DNA from: Lysobacter sp.
Lineage (GTDB): Bacteria; Pseudomonadota; Gammaproteobacteria; Xanthomonadales; Xanthomonadaceae
Reading direction: 5' to 3'
Length of the DNA stretch: 64,000 nucleotides
Assembly (NCBI GenBank): GCA_019634715.1
Contig: JAHCAU010000002.1
Span: 457,029 to 521,028 of the forward strand
Both the position numbers and the translations under genes were made by a program. A model generated the notes under the pieces. The model did no database searches, was not told the DNA's origin, and saw nothing but the letters and a program-made list of their open reading frames with translations. Positions 32,218 through 43,484 of this stretch are shown here, in pieces. The stretch's first letter is position 1; the number at the start of each line of letters is the position of its first letter.

Positions 32218-33460
32218 CGCCGTCCTCCCCGGATGCCTCGTCGTTGCCGTCGTCCAAGTGGTAATGACCCTGTGCCAGCAGTTCCAGCACCAGCGCGCGA
32301 CCGTCTTCCGACAGCGTCTCGTAATCGTCGCCGTCCAGCGCCTGCGCGGCGGCGAGCGTCCGCGCATCGGCCAGCGGCAGCGCGAAGATCTGCCCGGCCA
32401 CGTACAGCCGGGCCAGCGACTTCTTCGTCGAATCGCGGCGCCAGGCCACGCGGGTCCACGGATGGCGCGCCAGCACCGCACCCTGCTGCAGGTCGAACTC
32501 GACCTCGATGCGCGAGCGCGGCGGATCCGGCTGCAGGGACTCGCCGACGCTGCGGTACAGGGTCATGAACCGGCCGAACCAGTCGCCGAGGCGCTGCGGG
32601 TCGTTCATGCGCAGGGCGTTCAGCCCGGCGATCGCCCGCTGCATCGCGGCCTCGTCGATCTCGTAGGCGTCCTTCGGCGGCGCGAGGTCGTCGTCGCGGT
32701 AGCGCACCGATTCGTCGGCCTCGGCCAGCAGGGTGTCGACGAAATCGCCGAGCAACTCGGCGGCGCTGGGCGCGCGCATGCCGATCGAGAAGGTCAGGCA
32801 GGCGTCTTCGGCGACGCCGTGGTGCGGCACGTTCGGCGGCAGGTAGAGCATGTCGCCCGGCCCCAGCACCCAGTCGTGGGTGGGATGGAATTCGCGCAGC
32901 AGCTTCAGCGCCACGCCCTCGCGGAAGTCGACCGGGGGCAGGCCCTTGCCGAGCGACTCGCTGGCGTCGATCTGCCAGCGCCGGTGGCCCTGGGCCTGGA
33001 GGAGGAACACGTCGTACTGGTCGATGTGCGCACCGACCGAGCCGCCGGGCGCGGCGAAGGAGATCATGATGTCGTCGACCCGCCAGCGCGGCAGGAAATC
33101 GAAATGATCCAGCAGCGCGCGCACGTCCGGGTCCCACTTGTCCACGTCCTGCACCAGCAGGGTCCAGTCCTGGTGCGGCATGCCGGGGAATTCCTCCTCG
33201 GCGAACGGACCGGTGCGCAGCGTCCAGCCGTCGGTGGCGCGGTCGTGCATGACGATGCGCGACAGCGCGCCTTCCTCGCAGGCCAGGCCGGCCAGGTCTT
33301 CCGGCGTCACCGGGGTCTCGAAGCCCGGGAACGCGTTGCGGATCAGCAGCGGACGCTTCTGCCAGTAGTCGCGCAGGAAGGCCGCGGGCGGCATGCCCAG
33401 CGGGCCGTTTCGACGGGCATCCACCTCGTATGGCAGGCGCGGTGAGGATTTCCGGTTCAT
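32204..33460 (-). CDS. roxA: Cupin/JmjC-type ribosomal oxygenase, RoxA (YcfD) family
   Basis: A 418-residue Fe(II)/2-oxoglutarate-dependent oxygenase of the RoxA/YcfD family. The E. coli member hydroxylates an arginine of ribosomal protein L16. The iron ligands are visible: H145-x-D147 in GAHIDQYDVF and a distal His in PPNVPHHGVAE (H214). The winged-helix C-terminal region of the family follows, and the QDWTLLVQDVDKW segment is typical. The start overlaps the stop of the VOC gene by 4 nt (ATGA), and the end overlaps the GNAT gene, so the three form a tight operon. Confidence 0.92.
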   Translation of the reverse strand: MNRKSSPRLPYEVDARRNGPLGMPPAAFLRDYWQKRPLLIRNAFPGFETPVTPEDLAGLACEEGALSRIVMHDRATDGWTLRTGPFAEEEFPGMPHQDWTLLVQDVDKWDPDVRALLDHFDFLPRWRVDDIMISFAAPGGSVGAHIDQYDVFLLQAQGHRRWQIDASESLGKGLPPVDFREGVALKLLREFHPTHDWVLGPGDMLYLPPNVPHHGVAEDACLTFSIGMRAPSAAELLGDFVDTLLAEADESVRYRDDDLAPPKDAYEIDEAAMQRAIAGLNALRMNDPQRLGDWFGRFMTLYRSVGESLQPDPPRSRIEVEFDLQQGAVLARHPWTRVAWRRDSTKKSLARLYVAGQIFALPLADARTLAAAQALDGDDYETLSEDGRALVLELLAQGHYHLDDGNDEASGEDGDDEA

Positions 33461-33885
33461 TCAGAGGTCCCTGTCGAAGGTTGTACGGTCGTGGCGATGT
33501 GGTCGTAGCCGCGTCCCAGGAATTGCAGCAGGCACCAGCCGTGGCCGAACGGGTCGGCGATGGTGACGATCCGGCCCCAGTCCGCGTCGCGGATATCGCC
33601 TTCCTGACGCGCCCCGGCGCCGAGCGCGCGCGACAGCGCGGCATCGACGTCATCCACGACGACATCGGCATGCAGCGGCGACCAATGGCGTGCGTAGTCG
33701 CGGATGTCGTCGCCGGCGGCAGGCGTACCTGGGTCGTTCGCCAGCAGAAAGATGGGGACTTCGGCGCCCAGCAATTCGAGCACGCCGTCGCCGAGACGAC
33801 GGCCCGGGCGCAGCCCGAACGCCTCGACGTAGAACCGTTCCGCCGTGGCGAGATCGGGGACGTCGATGTTCAGGAGCAGGCGCAT
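33457..33885 (-). CDS. VOC superfamily (glyoxalase/bleomycin-resistance-like) protein
   Basis: A 142-residue protein with two beta-alpha-beta-beta-beta modules of the vicinal oxygen chelate fold. It begins LLLNIDVPDLATAERFYVEAFGL, typical of the group, and a metal-ligand-like Glu/His set is spread across the two modules (for example ELLGAEVPIFLL, LHADVVVDDVD, DPFGHGWCL). Members include glyoxalase I, dioxygenases and drug-binding proteins, and the sequence does not say which applies. First gene of an operon with roxA and the GNAT gene, 30 nt after purB in the opposite sense of distance (purB ends at 33916 on the same strand), so it may be read from the purB promoter. Confidence 0.88.
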   Translation of the reverse strand: MRLLLNIDVPDLATAERFYVEAFGLRPGRRLGDGVLELLGAEVPIFLLANDPGTPAAGDDIRDYARHWSPLHADVVVDDVDAALSRALGAGARQEGDIRDADWGRIVTIADPFGHGWCLLQFLGRGYDHIATTVQPSTGTSE

Positions 33886-33915
33886 GCGGAGCGGTCCGTG
33901 GAAGCGACCCTCGCC

Positions 33916-35361
<1,446 letters not shown>

Positions 35362-35391
35362 TCAGCACGTCATGCGCGAGAGGAGACCACC

Positions 35392-36825
<1,434 letters not shown>

Positions 36826-36859
36826 ATGCCGCTGCGCCACGCCGGCGCGCGGCGATCGT

Positions 36860-37294
36860 TCAGCCGCGCGAGGGCCACTCGCCCGGCAGCGTTGTGCCCT
36901 CGAGCACGACCAGCGCGCCCTGGCACATCGCCGTCCTCTCTTCGGGCGTGCCCGTATCGAGCTTGCCCAGCCGCTGCGCGAGCACGCGCTCGCGATAGGC
37001 CTTCAGCGTGTCGTCGGGCTTCAGTTCCGCAAGCGTGAGCTGGCGCCCGCGTTCGATGCGGTCCTGGTGCGCGTTGACGTAGCGGAAATACAGCGGTGCG
37101 GCGCGCTGCAGGTAGGCGGGATCGGCGGCGCTGCATTTCTCGATCAGTACCGGCATCGCGAAGGTCGCGACGTAGGCGATGTGGTCCTGGAACGCGCGAT
37201 TGAGCACCGGGTCGTCCGCCGCCCGGGTCGATGGCGGCGACAGGGCGAAGACAGTGGCGAGCGCGAGCGGTATCGCGAGCGGGGGACGGGACAT
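36860..37294 (-). CDS. Small exported protein of unknown function
   Basis: A 144-residue protein with a signal peptide (MSRPPLAIPLALATVFAL, cleavage near residue 26), so probably periplasmic. The start has a strong GAAGGAA 8 nt upstream, and a further in-frame ATG lies 78 nt earlier in sequence of low coding character. The mature part is helical and charged, with two Cys (in IEKCSAAD and AMCQGAL) that could pair. I do not recognise a family. The next gene upstream on the same strand is fully separate. Confidence 0.7.
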   Translation of the reverse strand: MSRPPLAIPLALATVFALSPPSTRAADDPVLNRAFQDHIAYVATFAMPVLIEKCSAADPAYLQRAAPLYFRYVNAHQDRIERGRQLTLAELKPDDTLKAYRERVLAQRLGKLDTGTPEERTAMCQGALVVLEGTTLPGEWPSRG

Positions 37295-37395
37295 GGCGAT
37301 TCCTTCGCCGCCGGTGGCGACGTCGTGCATGCAGGGAGAGGGGGGGGCGCCGGCTGCGTGCGCAGCCGGCATCGCGGGTGCGCTGCCCGGGGCGA

Positions 37396-38073
37396 TCAGC
37401 CCGCGGCCGCTTCGGCTTCCTCGGCGGCATTCATGCCGTCTTTGCTCCCGGAGGCTCCCTCATGGGCGCCACCGGTGTCGATCTGCATGTTGTCGCCGGC
37501 ATCGATCCGGCAATCCTTGACGTCGCCGTCGTCCATGCGCGCGTAGGGCTTGAACTCCGGCACGGCCGCGGTCAGCCTGTCCTGCGCCGCCTTCAGTCCC
37601 GGCAGGCGATCGCACAGTTTCTTCGCGGCATGCTTGATGCCTTCGGCTTCCTTCTCGATGCGCTGCTCGATCTGGTCCGGGTTGCCGGAGAAGACGCCCT
37701 TGATCGCCTCGGTCACGGCCTTGCCGGCGAGGTCCGCGCCCTGCACGCCGATGCCGATGCCGGCCTGGGCGATCGCGGTGAGTTCTTCGCGATAGGCCGC
37801 GACCAGCGCCTTCTGCTCCGCCGTGGTCGCGACGGGGGTGCCGCCGATCAGCAGGTCGCCCTGCGGGGTGATCTCGGCCTTGGGCAGGCCGTCGACGCTG
37901 AAGCTGAAGTTTTCCTTCGCGATCTTGGTGCGCGCCTCGTCGGTCGCCTGCTTCACGGCCTGTCCGATGATCGTCTTCGGCTGGTCGGCGGGATCCTGCG
38001 GCGCATCACTGCCGCAGCCCAGCAGCGGTACGCCGAGGGCGAGGGCGAGGGCGGCGTTGCGGAGGGTGTTCAT
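37396..38073 (-). CDS. DUF2884 (YggN-like) lipoprotein
   Basis: A 225-residue predicted lipoprotein with lipobox PLLGC at residue 20, similar in layout to the YggN/DUF2884 family of Gram-negative periplasmic proteins. The body starts with FSFSVDGLPKAEITPQGDLLIGG, followed by an amphipathic helical part (AYREELTAIAQAGIGIG...) and KKLCDRLPGLKAAQDRL with a Cys that could pair with the later KDCRID. The last 25 residues are Gly/Glu/Ala-rich. Function unknown; family members are inferred to act in the envelope. Confidence 0.8.
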   Translation of the reverse strand: MNTLRNAALALALGVPLLGCGSDAPQDPADQPKTIIGQAVKQATDEARTKIAKENFSFSVDGLPKAEITPQGDLLIGGTPVATTAEQKALVAAYREELTAIAQAGIGIGVQGADLAGKAVTEAIKGVFSGNPDQIEQRIEKEAEGIKHAAKKLCDRLPGLKAAQDRLTAAVPEFKPYARMDDGDVKDCRIDAGDNMQIDTGGAHEGASGSKDGMNAAEEAEAAAG

Positions 38074-38147
38074 GGCGAGGCTCCAGTGGCGGAAGGGGCG
38101 TGGGGGGCAGCATGCCTGCGGCGACGCGCAGGCGGATGTGTCTGAAG

Positions 38148-38996
38148 TCAGTCGTTGGCGATGCGGACGCGACCGCCGATGTTGCGGTGGTCGACGCTGC
38201 CGAGGCCGACGCGTTCGACCGTCAGGTCGCCACGCACATCGCGGGCGTCCAGGCCACCGGCGCCGACCCGGCCTACCGTGATATTGCCGTCGATCGCCCT
38301 GGCGCGGACACCGCCGGTGCCGATGGCTTCGATCCGCACGTCGCCTGTCGCCTGCTCGATGCGAAGCTCGCCAGGGCCGATCCTGCCGATACGCGCATCG
38401 CCGCGCAGGTCGCGCACGGTCATCTCCCCGGCGCCGAGCGAGATGACCTGCAGGCTGCCGATACGCTCGGCATCGATGTCGCCGGCGCCGAGACGAACGG
38501 ACAGCGGGCCGTCCGTGTTGCGCACGCTGAGCTTGCCCGCGCCCACTTCGGCCTGCACCGAGGTGAACCCGTCGATGCTGGCCTCGCCCGCGCCGACCCG
38601 GAGCCGGATCGCGAGGTCGGCAGGCAAGGACGCATTCACGACGAGGTGCGCATAGCGATCGTTCTCGTCCATCAGCGGCAGCTTGCGGTTGCGCGTGGCG
38701 CTGACGATCAGGGTATCGCCTTCGCGGCGTTGACCGAGCGACAGTTGCTGCAGCATCGCAGGCGAGGATGCGCAGGCGCGCGAGGTGACCGCGGCGGCCG
38801 AGTGGGCTGCCGGGCGCAGCGTCAGCGCCTGCGCGCCGATCTCGAAGGCCACCGTTTTCACGCCATCGAGATCGAGCGCAAGCGTTTTCGGAGCTTCGTG
38901 CGCGCAGCGCCCGGCCGACAGGGCATCGGCGATCGGGGCGCCGAGCAGCGGGAGCATGCAGAGTGCGGACAGGTGTGCGGTGCGGAAGCGTGTCAT
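38148..38996 (-). CDS. Secreted DUF2807 (GIN-domain) beta-helix protein
   Basis: A 282-residue protein with a signal peptide (to about residue 28). From about residue 135 it is built of short repeats of the form hydrophobic-x-hydrophobic-x-x-(I/V)-G-x-G-(D/E/G), such as VGAGEASIDG, LGAGDIDAERIG, LGAGEMTVRDLRG and VGAGGLDARDVRG. This is the pattern of the DUF2807 'putative autotransporter adhesin head' beta-helix. It has no autotransporter barrel, so it is probably periplasmic or surface-held rather than an adhesin. It lies downstream of the ABC transporter genes, where the same strand and spacing (128 nt) suggest possible co-expression. Confidence 0.82.
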   Translation of the reverse strand: MTRFRTAHLSALCMLPLLGAPIADALSAGRCAHEAPKTLALDLDGVKTVAFEIGAQALTLRPAAHSAAAVTSRACASSPAMLQQLSLGQRREGDTLIVSATRNRKLPLMDENDRYAHLVVNASLPADLAIRLRVGAGEASIDGFTSVQAEVGAGKLSVRNTDGPLSVRLGAGDIDAERIGSLQVISLGAGEMTVRDLRGDARIGRIGPGELRIEQATGDVRIEAIGTGGVRARAIDGNITVGRVGAGGLDARDVRGDLTVERVGLGSVDHRNIGGRVRIAND

Positions 38997-39073
38997 CAGG
39001 AGTCTTTCCTGGAATATGGCTTGATGCAGGAGTTGGCGAAGCGACGGGGGACGATATCGATCTCCGGATGTCG

Positions 39074-39102
39074 CCGGCCCGGACGATGCTCGCCCGGGCC
39101 GG
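39074..39102 (-). terminator. Hairpin after the ABC permease gene
   Basis: A 9-bp GC stem (39074-39082 with 39094-39102) with an 11-nt loop, 22 nt past the permease stop on the minus strand. No T-run. Confidence 0.35.
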
Positions 39103-39124
39103 TTCCATGAATCGGGCCGTCGGA

Positions 39125-40147
39125 TCAGCCCTCGTCGCGCCAGCGGCGCAGGCGGATGGCCAGTGCGATCATCGCGATGCCGGCGACGATGCCGACCCAC
39201 ATGTCGACCGTGGCGAACGCGGTCCAGCTCGTGGTCAGGTCGACGTGGGCGGCGACATCCTGCGGGCCGCCCAGGTGCGCATTGCCGGCGTGGTCGACGT
39301 GCGGGTTGAAGTACCACATCAGCGGGATCAGGCTGGCCAGGCCGCGGAACGCCACCACGTACCAGAGCTTGTCGTGCGGGAAATCTGCGCCGCTGACCGC
39401 ACTGAAGATGCCGCCGCTCATGCTGACCAGGGCGCATGCCAGTATCGGCAGCAGCACGGCCCACAGGAACGGGAAGCGCTTCGCCCACGCCGAGCAGAGC
39501 ATCAGCCAACCCACGGTCGGGAGCGACCAGGCGGTATACACCGGCACCGTGCCCAGGACCTGCGCGACGAGGCGGATCGGATGCGTGTCGGTGAAGATCG
39601 ACCCGGCACCGGGCACGCCATTGAGCAGCGAGGCCACCAGAATGACGAGCCACATCACCAGGCCGATGCCGATGCCGATCGCCAGGGCCAGCAGCGGCGC
39701 GAGCACCGTCGCCCATGCCAGCTTCGACAGAACGGTTTCGGTGTCGCTCACCGGCAGCGACTTCCAGAACAGGACGCTGCGATCGCGGCGTTCGTCGTAG
39801 AGCGAACCGAGCAGGTAGAAGAACACGACGAACACCATGACCATCAGGGCGAGGCTGATGCCTCCGAGGAGGGCGCCATCGGCCACCATCGCCATCGGAT
39901 TGGTTTCGCCGGGGCCGAGATTGAATTCCGGCGGGTTCTGGCTGTTCCGGGCCTGGTGCAGGGCGTACGAGCCACCGATGGCGCCAATGATCGCGAACAG
40001 CACCGCGATCGCGCCGGTGATGATGGGCGCCCACACGAAGCCGCCCCGGTTTTCCCAGTATTCGCGGCGCAGCAGGGTCTTGAAGCGGGAGGCCGGCGTC
40101 AGCGTTCCGCGGGCGGCAGACGAGGCGGGTTGGGTCATGGCATTCAT
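39125..40147 (-). CDS. ABC-2 type transporter permease
   Basis: A 340-residue membrane protein with about six hydrophobic segments, of the ABC-2 permease type. It starts within the stop of the ATPase gene (ATGA overlap), so the two are translationally coupled and form one exporter. A cytoplasmic N-terminal stretch of about 30 residues precedes the first segment (WAPIITGAIAVLFAIIGAIGG). The large region between segments 1 and 2 is extracytoplasmic. The GntR (YtrA-like) regulator and YtrB-like ATPase upstream resemble the ytr-type systems that respond to envelope-active antibiotics; that function is inferred from gene arrangement only. Confidence 0.88.
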   Translation of the reverse strand: MNAMTQPASSAARGTLTPASRFKTLLRREYWENRGGFVWAPIITGAIAVLFAIIGAIGGSYALHQARNSQNPPEFNLGPGETNPMAMVADGALLGGISLALMVMVFVVFFYLLGSLYDERRDRSVLFWKSLPVSDTETVLSKLAWATVLAPLLALAIGIGIGLVMWLVILVASLLNGVPGAGSIFTDTHPIRLVAQVLGTVPVYTAWSLPTVGWLMLCSAWAKRFPFLWAVLLPILACALVSMSGGIFSAVSGADFPHDKLWYVVAFRGLASLIPLMWYFNPHVDHAGNAHLGGPQDVAAHVDLTTSWTAFATVDMWVGIVAGIAMIALAIRLRRWRDEG

Positions 40148-41022
40148 GCGTAAGCCCCCTTCATGGTGGCGACGAACAGGTCGGCGAGGCCCGGCAGCCG
40201 GGTTTCACCCAGATGAGCGAGCTGGTGGGAAGGAACGCCATCGAACAGCATCACGGTCTTGCCGAACGCGATCTGGCGCTCGTCGATCGGACCCAGCGCG
40301 CGGGCCGCCTCGACGTTGGCGGGGTTGAGCAGGACCTCGGTGAACCGGTTGCCCAGGTCCTCCATGTTCGCGTCGATGGTGATCTTTCCATCGCGGATGA
40401 ACAGCACGTCGGTGAGGATGTGCTCGATCTCCTCCACCTGGTGGGTGGTGATGATGATGGTCTTCTGCTCGTCGAAGTAATCTTCCAGCAGGCGCTGGTA
40501 GAACTCCTTGCGGTAGAGGATGTCCAGGCCCAGGGTCGGCTCGTCCAGCACCAGCAGGCGGGCATCGATGGCCATCACCAGGGCCAGGTGCAACTGCACG
40601 ATCATGCCCTTGGACATCTCGCGCACGCGCAGGTTCGGCTTGAGCTGGGTATGGGCGAGGAAACGCTCGCACTTGGCCCGATCGAAGCGGGGGTGCACGC
40701 CGGCCACGTACTCGATGGCCTCGCTGACGCGGATCCAGCGCGGCAGCACGGCGACGTCGGCGATGAAGCAGACATCCTTCATCAGCTCGTCGCGCTCGGT
40801 GCGCGGATCGCGGCCGAGCACCTTGAGATCGCCCTCGAAGGGGATCAGGCCGAGCACGGCCTTCAGCGTGGTGGTCTTGCCGGACCCGTTCGGGCCGATC
40901 AGGCCGATGATGCGGCCGGACGGGATCTCGAACCGGGTGTCGTCCAGCGCCAGCTTGTTCCTGTAGGCCTTGCGCAGGCCGCGGGCGCTGATCACCGGGA
41001 CGTTGGTGTCGATGGCGCTCAT
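40144..41022 (-). CDS. ABC transporter ATP-binding protein (YtrB-like)
   Basis: A 292-residue ATPase. Walker A is GPNGSGKT (residues 43-50), Walker B is LLVLDEP (156-162) and the switch His is in TTHQVEE. The signature motif is MSKGM instead of LSGGQ, as in other YtrB-type ATPases. The C-terminal 60 residues form an extra domain beyond the core. The ATG overlaps the stop of the GntR gene by 4 nt, and its own stop overlaps the permease start, so the operon is small protein, regulator, ATPase, permease. Confidence 0.93.
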   Translation of the reverse strand: MSAIDTNVPVISARGLRKAYRNKLALDDTRFEIPSGRIIGLIGPNGSGKTTTLKAVLGLIPFEGDLKVLGRDPRTERDELMKDVCFIADVAVLPRWIRVSEAIEYVAGVHPRFDRAKCERFLAHTQLKPNLRVREMSKGMIVQLHLALVMAIDARLLVLDEPTLGLDILYRKEFYQRLLEDYFDEQKTIIITTHQVEEIEHILTDVLFIRDGKITIDANMEDLGNRFTEVLLNPANVEAARALGPIDERQIAFGKTVMLFDGVPSHQLAHLGETRLPGLADLFVATMKGAYA

Positions 41023-41390
41023 GCCTCACCTCCCTGCTTCGCCGGTCCGAGCAGGTCCTGCATGTTCAGGCCCAGGCGCTGGATGCGTTCGAGGACCAGC
41101 GGCCACTCTTCGCGCAGGAAGCGATCGCGCTCGCTGGACAGGAGTTTCTTCGCGGCTTCTTCGGTGACGTACATGCCCAGTCCTCTGCGTTTCTCGACAA
41201 GTGCCTCGTCGGCCAATTCCTGGTAGGCGCGCGAGACGGTGATGGGGTTGAGTTGGTATTCCGCCGCGACCTGGCGGACCGAGGGAAGCGCATCGCCCGG
41301 CTTGAGCAGGCCGTCGAGCATCATCGCGATCACCCGGTCCTTCAACTGGCGGTAGATCGGAGCGCCGTCGCTCCATTGGATTGCGGTCAT
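41019..41390 (-). CDS. GntR-family transcriptional regulator (YtrA subfamily)
   Basis: A 123-residue repressor: a winged helix-turn-helix (about residues 10-80, with DGAPIYRQLKDRVIAMMLDG and the recognition region PSVRQVAAEYQLNPITVSRAYQ) followed by a short helical tail of about 40 residues for dimerisation. That small effector-less architecture marks the YtrA subfamily, which usually controls the ABC transporter encoded next to it. The ATG has a GGAG 8 nt upstream. A palindrome that covers the operon -10 box (41652-41675) is the probable operator, which implies autoregulation. Confidence 0.92.
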   Translation of the reverse strand: MTAIQWSDGAPIYRQLKDRVIAMMLDGLLKPGDALPSVRQVAAEYQLNPITVSRAYQELADEALVEKRRGLGMYVTEEAAKKLLSSERDRFLREEWPLVLERIQRLGLNMQDLLGPAKQGGEA

Positions 41391-41395
41391 GGGAA

Positions 41396-41626
41396 TCAGC
41401 TCCTGTTGCTGCGGCGCATGCCCTGCGCGAAGGAGAAGAAAGGAAGCGCCATCGCGTCCCGGGCACGGGCACTGTGATGGCGACGATGGGAATCGTCCTC
41501 GGCGCCCGCGCCGCTGGCGGACGTCTGGCCGGAGAGGGCGAAAAGACCGGTGAGAACCAGGCCGGCGGCCAGCGTGCCCAGGGCAAGACTCGGGGTGCGG
41601 ACCGCGTTGTACATCTGGCGTTGCAT
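41396..41626 (-). CDS. Small membrane protein at the head of the GntR-ABC operon
   Basis: A 76-residue protein with one hydrophobic segment (about residues 13-32, SLALGTLAAGLVLTGLFAL) followed by a His/Arg-rich tail (HRRHHSARAR). The start has a CAGGAG 8 nt upstream and the stop lies 5 nt before the regulator start, which with the operon promoter position supports a real gene. No family recognised. It may be an accessory or signalling peptide of the transporter. Confidence 0.65.
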   Translation of the reverse strand: MQRQMYNAVRTPSLALGTLAAGLVLTGLFALSGQTSASGAGAEDDSHRRHHSARARDAMALPFFSFAQGMRRSNRS

Positions 41627-41651
41627 GGGTCAACTCCTGTACTCGTTGACT

Positions 41652-41692
41652 GGTGTTGTATTCAACTATAACACCAAAACGGAGCGGGTCAA
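41652..41692 (-). promoter_or_regulatory. Promoter and operator of the GntR-ABC operon
   Basis: On the minus strand a TTGACC -35 (plus 41687-41692) and a TATAGT -10 (plus 41665-41670) are 16 nt apart. The -10 lies within a palindrome (41652-41675) with 6-nt GGTGTT/AACACC arms and inner TA/TA matches. A repressor bound there would block RNA polymerase. Confidence 0.7.
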
Positions 41693-41761
41693 GCCCCCGG
41701 GAAACCTTTTCCCCCCAACTGAAGTCATACTCGGTCCACGCCACGCCCCGGAGGCTCCCCC

Positions 41762-42340
41762 GTGACCCGTTTCCTGGCCAGAACCCTCGCGATCGCCGCG
41801 CTTTGCACGCTTCCCCTGCTGGCCGGCGCCGCTGGCAGGGGACTGCTCGACCACAGTTACCGCCCGCTGGCCGGCAAGGCGCCGGTCAACCTGGGCGAGA
41901 CCTACGGCGGCCAGGTGCTGCTGGTGGTCAACACCGCCAGCAAATGCGGTTTCACGCCCCAGTTCGAGGCGCTGGAAGCTATGCATGCCCGCTACAGTCC
42001 GCGCGGTTTCGCGGTCCTGGGCTTCCCGTCCGGCGATTTCATGGGCCAGGAATTCGACGAGGAGAAGAAGATCCAGGAGTTCTGCACCCTGACCTACGGC
42101 GTGAAGTTTCCGATGTTCCAGAAGGTCAGCGTCACCGGGAAGACGGCGACTCCGCTGTATCGCGACCTGGCCCAGGCCAGCGGCGAAAGCCCGAAGTGGA
42201 ACTTCCACAAGTACGTGATCGGCCGCGACGGCAAGGTCGTGGCCAGTTTCGGAAGCCGCACCAAGCCGGATGCTCCCGAAGTCGTCGCCGCCATCGAACA
42301 GGCGCTGAAGGCGCCGAAGCCGGCGTCCGCAGCGAAATGA
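41762..42340 (+). CDS. Exported glutathione peroxidase-like protein
   Basis: A 192-residue thioredoxin-fold peroxidase with a signal peptide (cleavage near residue 24), so it acts in the periplasm on peroxides. The peroxidatic Cys is C62 in ASKCGFTPQ and the probable resolving Cys is C108 in IQEFCTL, the two-Cys layout of bacterial GPx that use thioredoxin-like reductants. The tryptophan of the active site is W146 in WNFHKY. The usual P-C-N-Q-F motif is P-S-G-D-F here (residues 89-93), so the tetrad Gln is replaced by Asp. The start is a GTG. Confidence 0.9.
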   Translation: MTRFLARTLAIAALCTLPLLAGAAGRGLLDHSYRPLAGKAPVNLGETYGGQVLLVVNTASKCGFTPQFEALEAMHARYSPRGFAVLGFPSGDFMGQEFDEEKKIQEFCTLTYGVKFPMFQKVSVTGKTATPLYRDLAQASGESPKWNFHKYVIGRDGKVVASFGSRTKPDAPEVVAAIEQALKAPKPASAAK

Positions 42341-42443
42341 TTGCCCGCACCCGCCCGGGCCGCGACAATACGCGGCTTGCATGGCCGTGCCGGGCCGAGG
42401 GTCCGGCCGCGGCACCGACCCGACCGATTCCGTGGAGAGTTCG

Positions 42444-43388
42444 ATGAGTGTTCGTTTTCGCGGCCTGGCCGCATGGATGGCGGCCGTGGCGATGCTGTTC
42501 GCCGCCGCGGCCCAGGCAGAGGAGAAGGCCGTGCTGACGACCGAGCGCGACAAGGTGAGTTACATGATCGGCGCCGATGTCGGCGGTTCGATTTCCAGCG
42601 TCGGCCCCGACCTGGACGTGGCGGCGTTCGAGCGCGCCCTGCGCAACGCCTTCGATGGCGGCAAGCCGCTGCTCACCGACGAGGAAGCCCGCACCGTCGG
42701 TACCGCGCTCATGCAGCGCATCGGCGAGCGCACCGGCCGGCCCGCGCCGGGCGTGGCGCCGGGCACCAAGGCGCCCGCCGTCGCGAAGGACAAGGTCGGC
42801 TATCTCGTCGGAACCGATGTCGGCCGCTCGCTGGCGCCGATCAAGGACGAGATCGACGTTGCGGTGCTGCTGCAGGCCATGCGCACGCAGATGGCGGCGG
42901 GCAAGCTGCTGCTGAGCGACGACGAGATGAACGGCATCCGCGAGAGCTTCTCCCGGCGGATGCAGGAACGCGAGGAAGCCCGCCTTGCCGGCGTCTCCCG
43001 GAAGAATGCCGAGGATGGTGCCGCCTTCCTGGCGAAGAACAAGGGCCAGAAGGGCGTGATCGCCACGGCCTCCGGCCTGCAGTACATGGTGCTGCGCCAG
43101 GGCACCGGCCAGCGCCCGCGTCCCACCGATCGGGTGCGCGTGAACTATCACGGCACGCTGCTCGACGGCACCGTGTTCGACAGCTCCTACGATCGCGGCC
43201 AGCCCGCCGAATTCGGCCTGGGCCAGGTGATCGCCGGCTGGACCGAGGGCGTGGCCCTGATGCCGGTGGGCGCCAAGTACCGCTTCTGGATTCCCGCGTC
43301 GCTGGCCTACGGCGAGCGCGGCAGCCCGCCGACCATCGGTCCCAACGCGACGCTCGTGTTCGACGTCGAACTGCTCGACGTGCTCTGA
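42444..43388 (+). CDS. Periplasmic FKBP-type peptidyl-prolyl isomerase with doubled N-terminal domain
   Basis: A 314-residue folding helper. The signal peptide ends near residue 25 (AAAAQAEE). Two similar FkpA-type dimerisation segments follow, beginning [14 protein letters not shown] and [14 protein letters not shown], and then the FKBP catalytic domain (from about residue 205, [15 protein letters not shown], with [16 protein letters not shown] and the [15 protein letters not shown] loop). Ordinary FkpA has one N-terminal domain; this one has two. The ATG at 42444 follows a GGAGA. Another FKBP gene lies 96 nt downstream. Confidence 0.93.
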   Translation: MSVRFRGLAAWMAAVAMLFAAAAQAEEKAVLTTERDKVSYMIGADVGGSISSVGPDLDVAAFERALRNAFDGGKPLLTDEEARTVGTALMQRIGERTGRPAPGVAPGTKAPAVAKDKVGYLVGTDVGRSLAPIKDEIDVAVLLQAMRTQMAAGKLLLSDDEMNGIRESFSRRMQEREEARLAGVSRKNAEDGAAFLAKNKGQKGVIATASGLQYMVLRQGTGQRPRPTDRVRVNYHGTLLDGTVFDSSYDRGQPAEFGLGQVIAGWTEGVALMPVGAKYRFWIPASLAYGERGSPPTIGPNATLVFDVELLDVL

Positions 43389-43484
43389 CCTTTGCCGGTG
43401 CCCGGATCCGGGCCCGTTTCCGAGATTCCCCCCTCAACCCAACCGCGCCGCAAGGGCGGCGCGTTCCACCCAGGAGTTCCGCAG

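Noticed and set aside
38148..38996. The DUF2807 protein as an autotransporter adhesin
   Set aside because: It has no translocator barrel; the name of the domain is historical and a surface adhesin role is unsupported.
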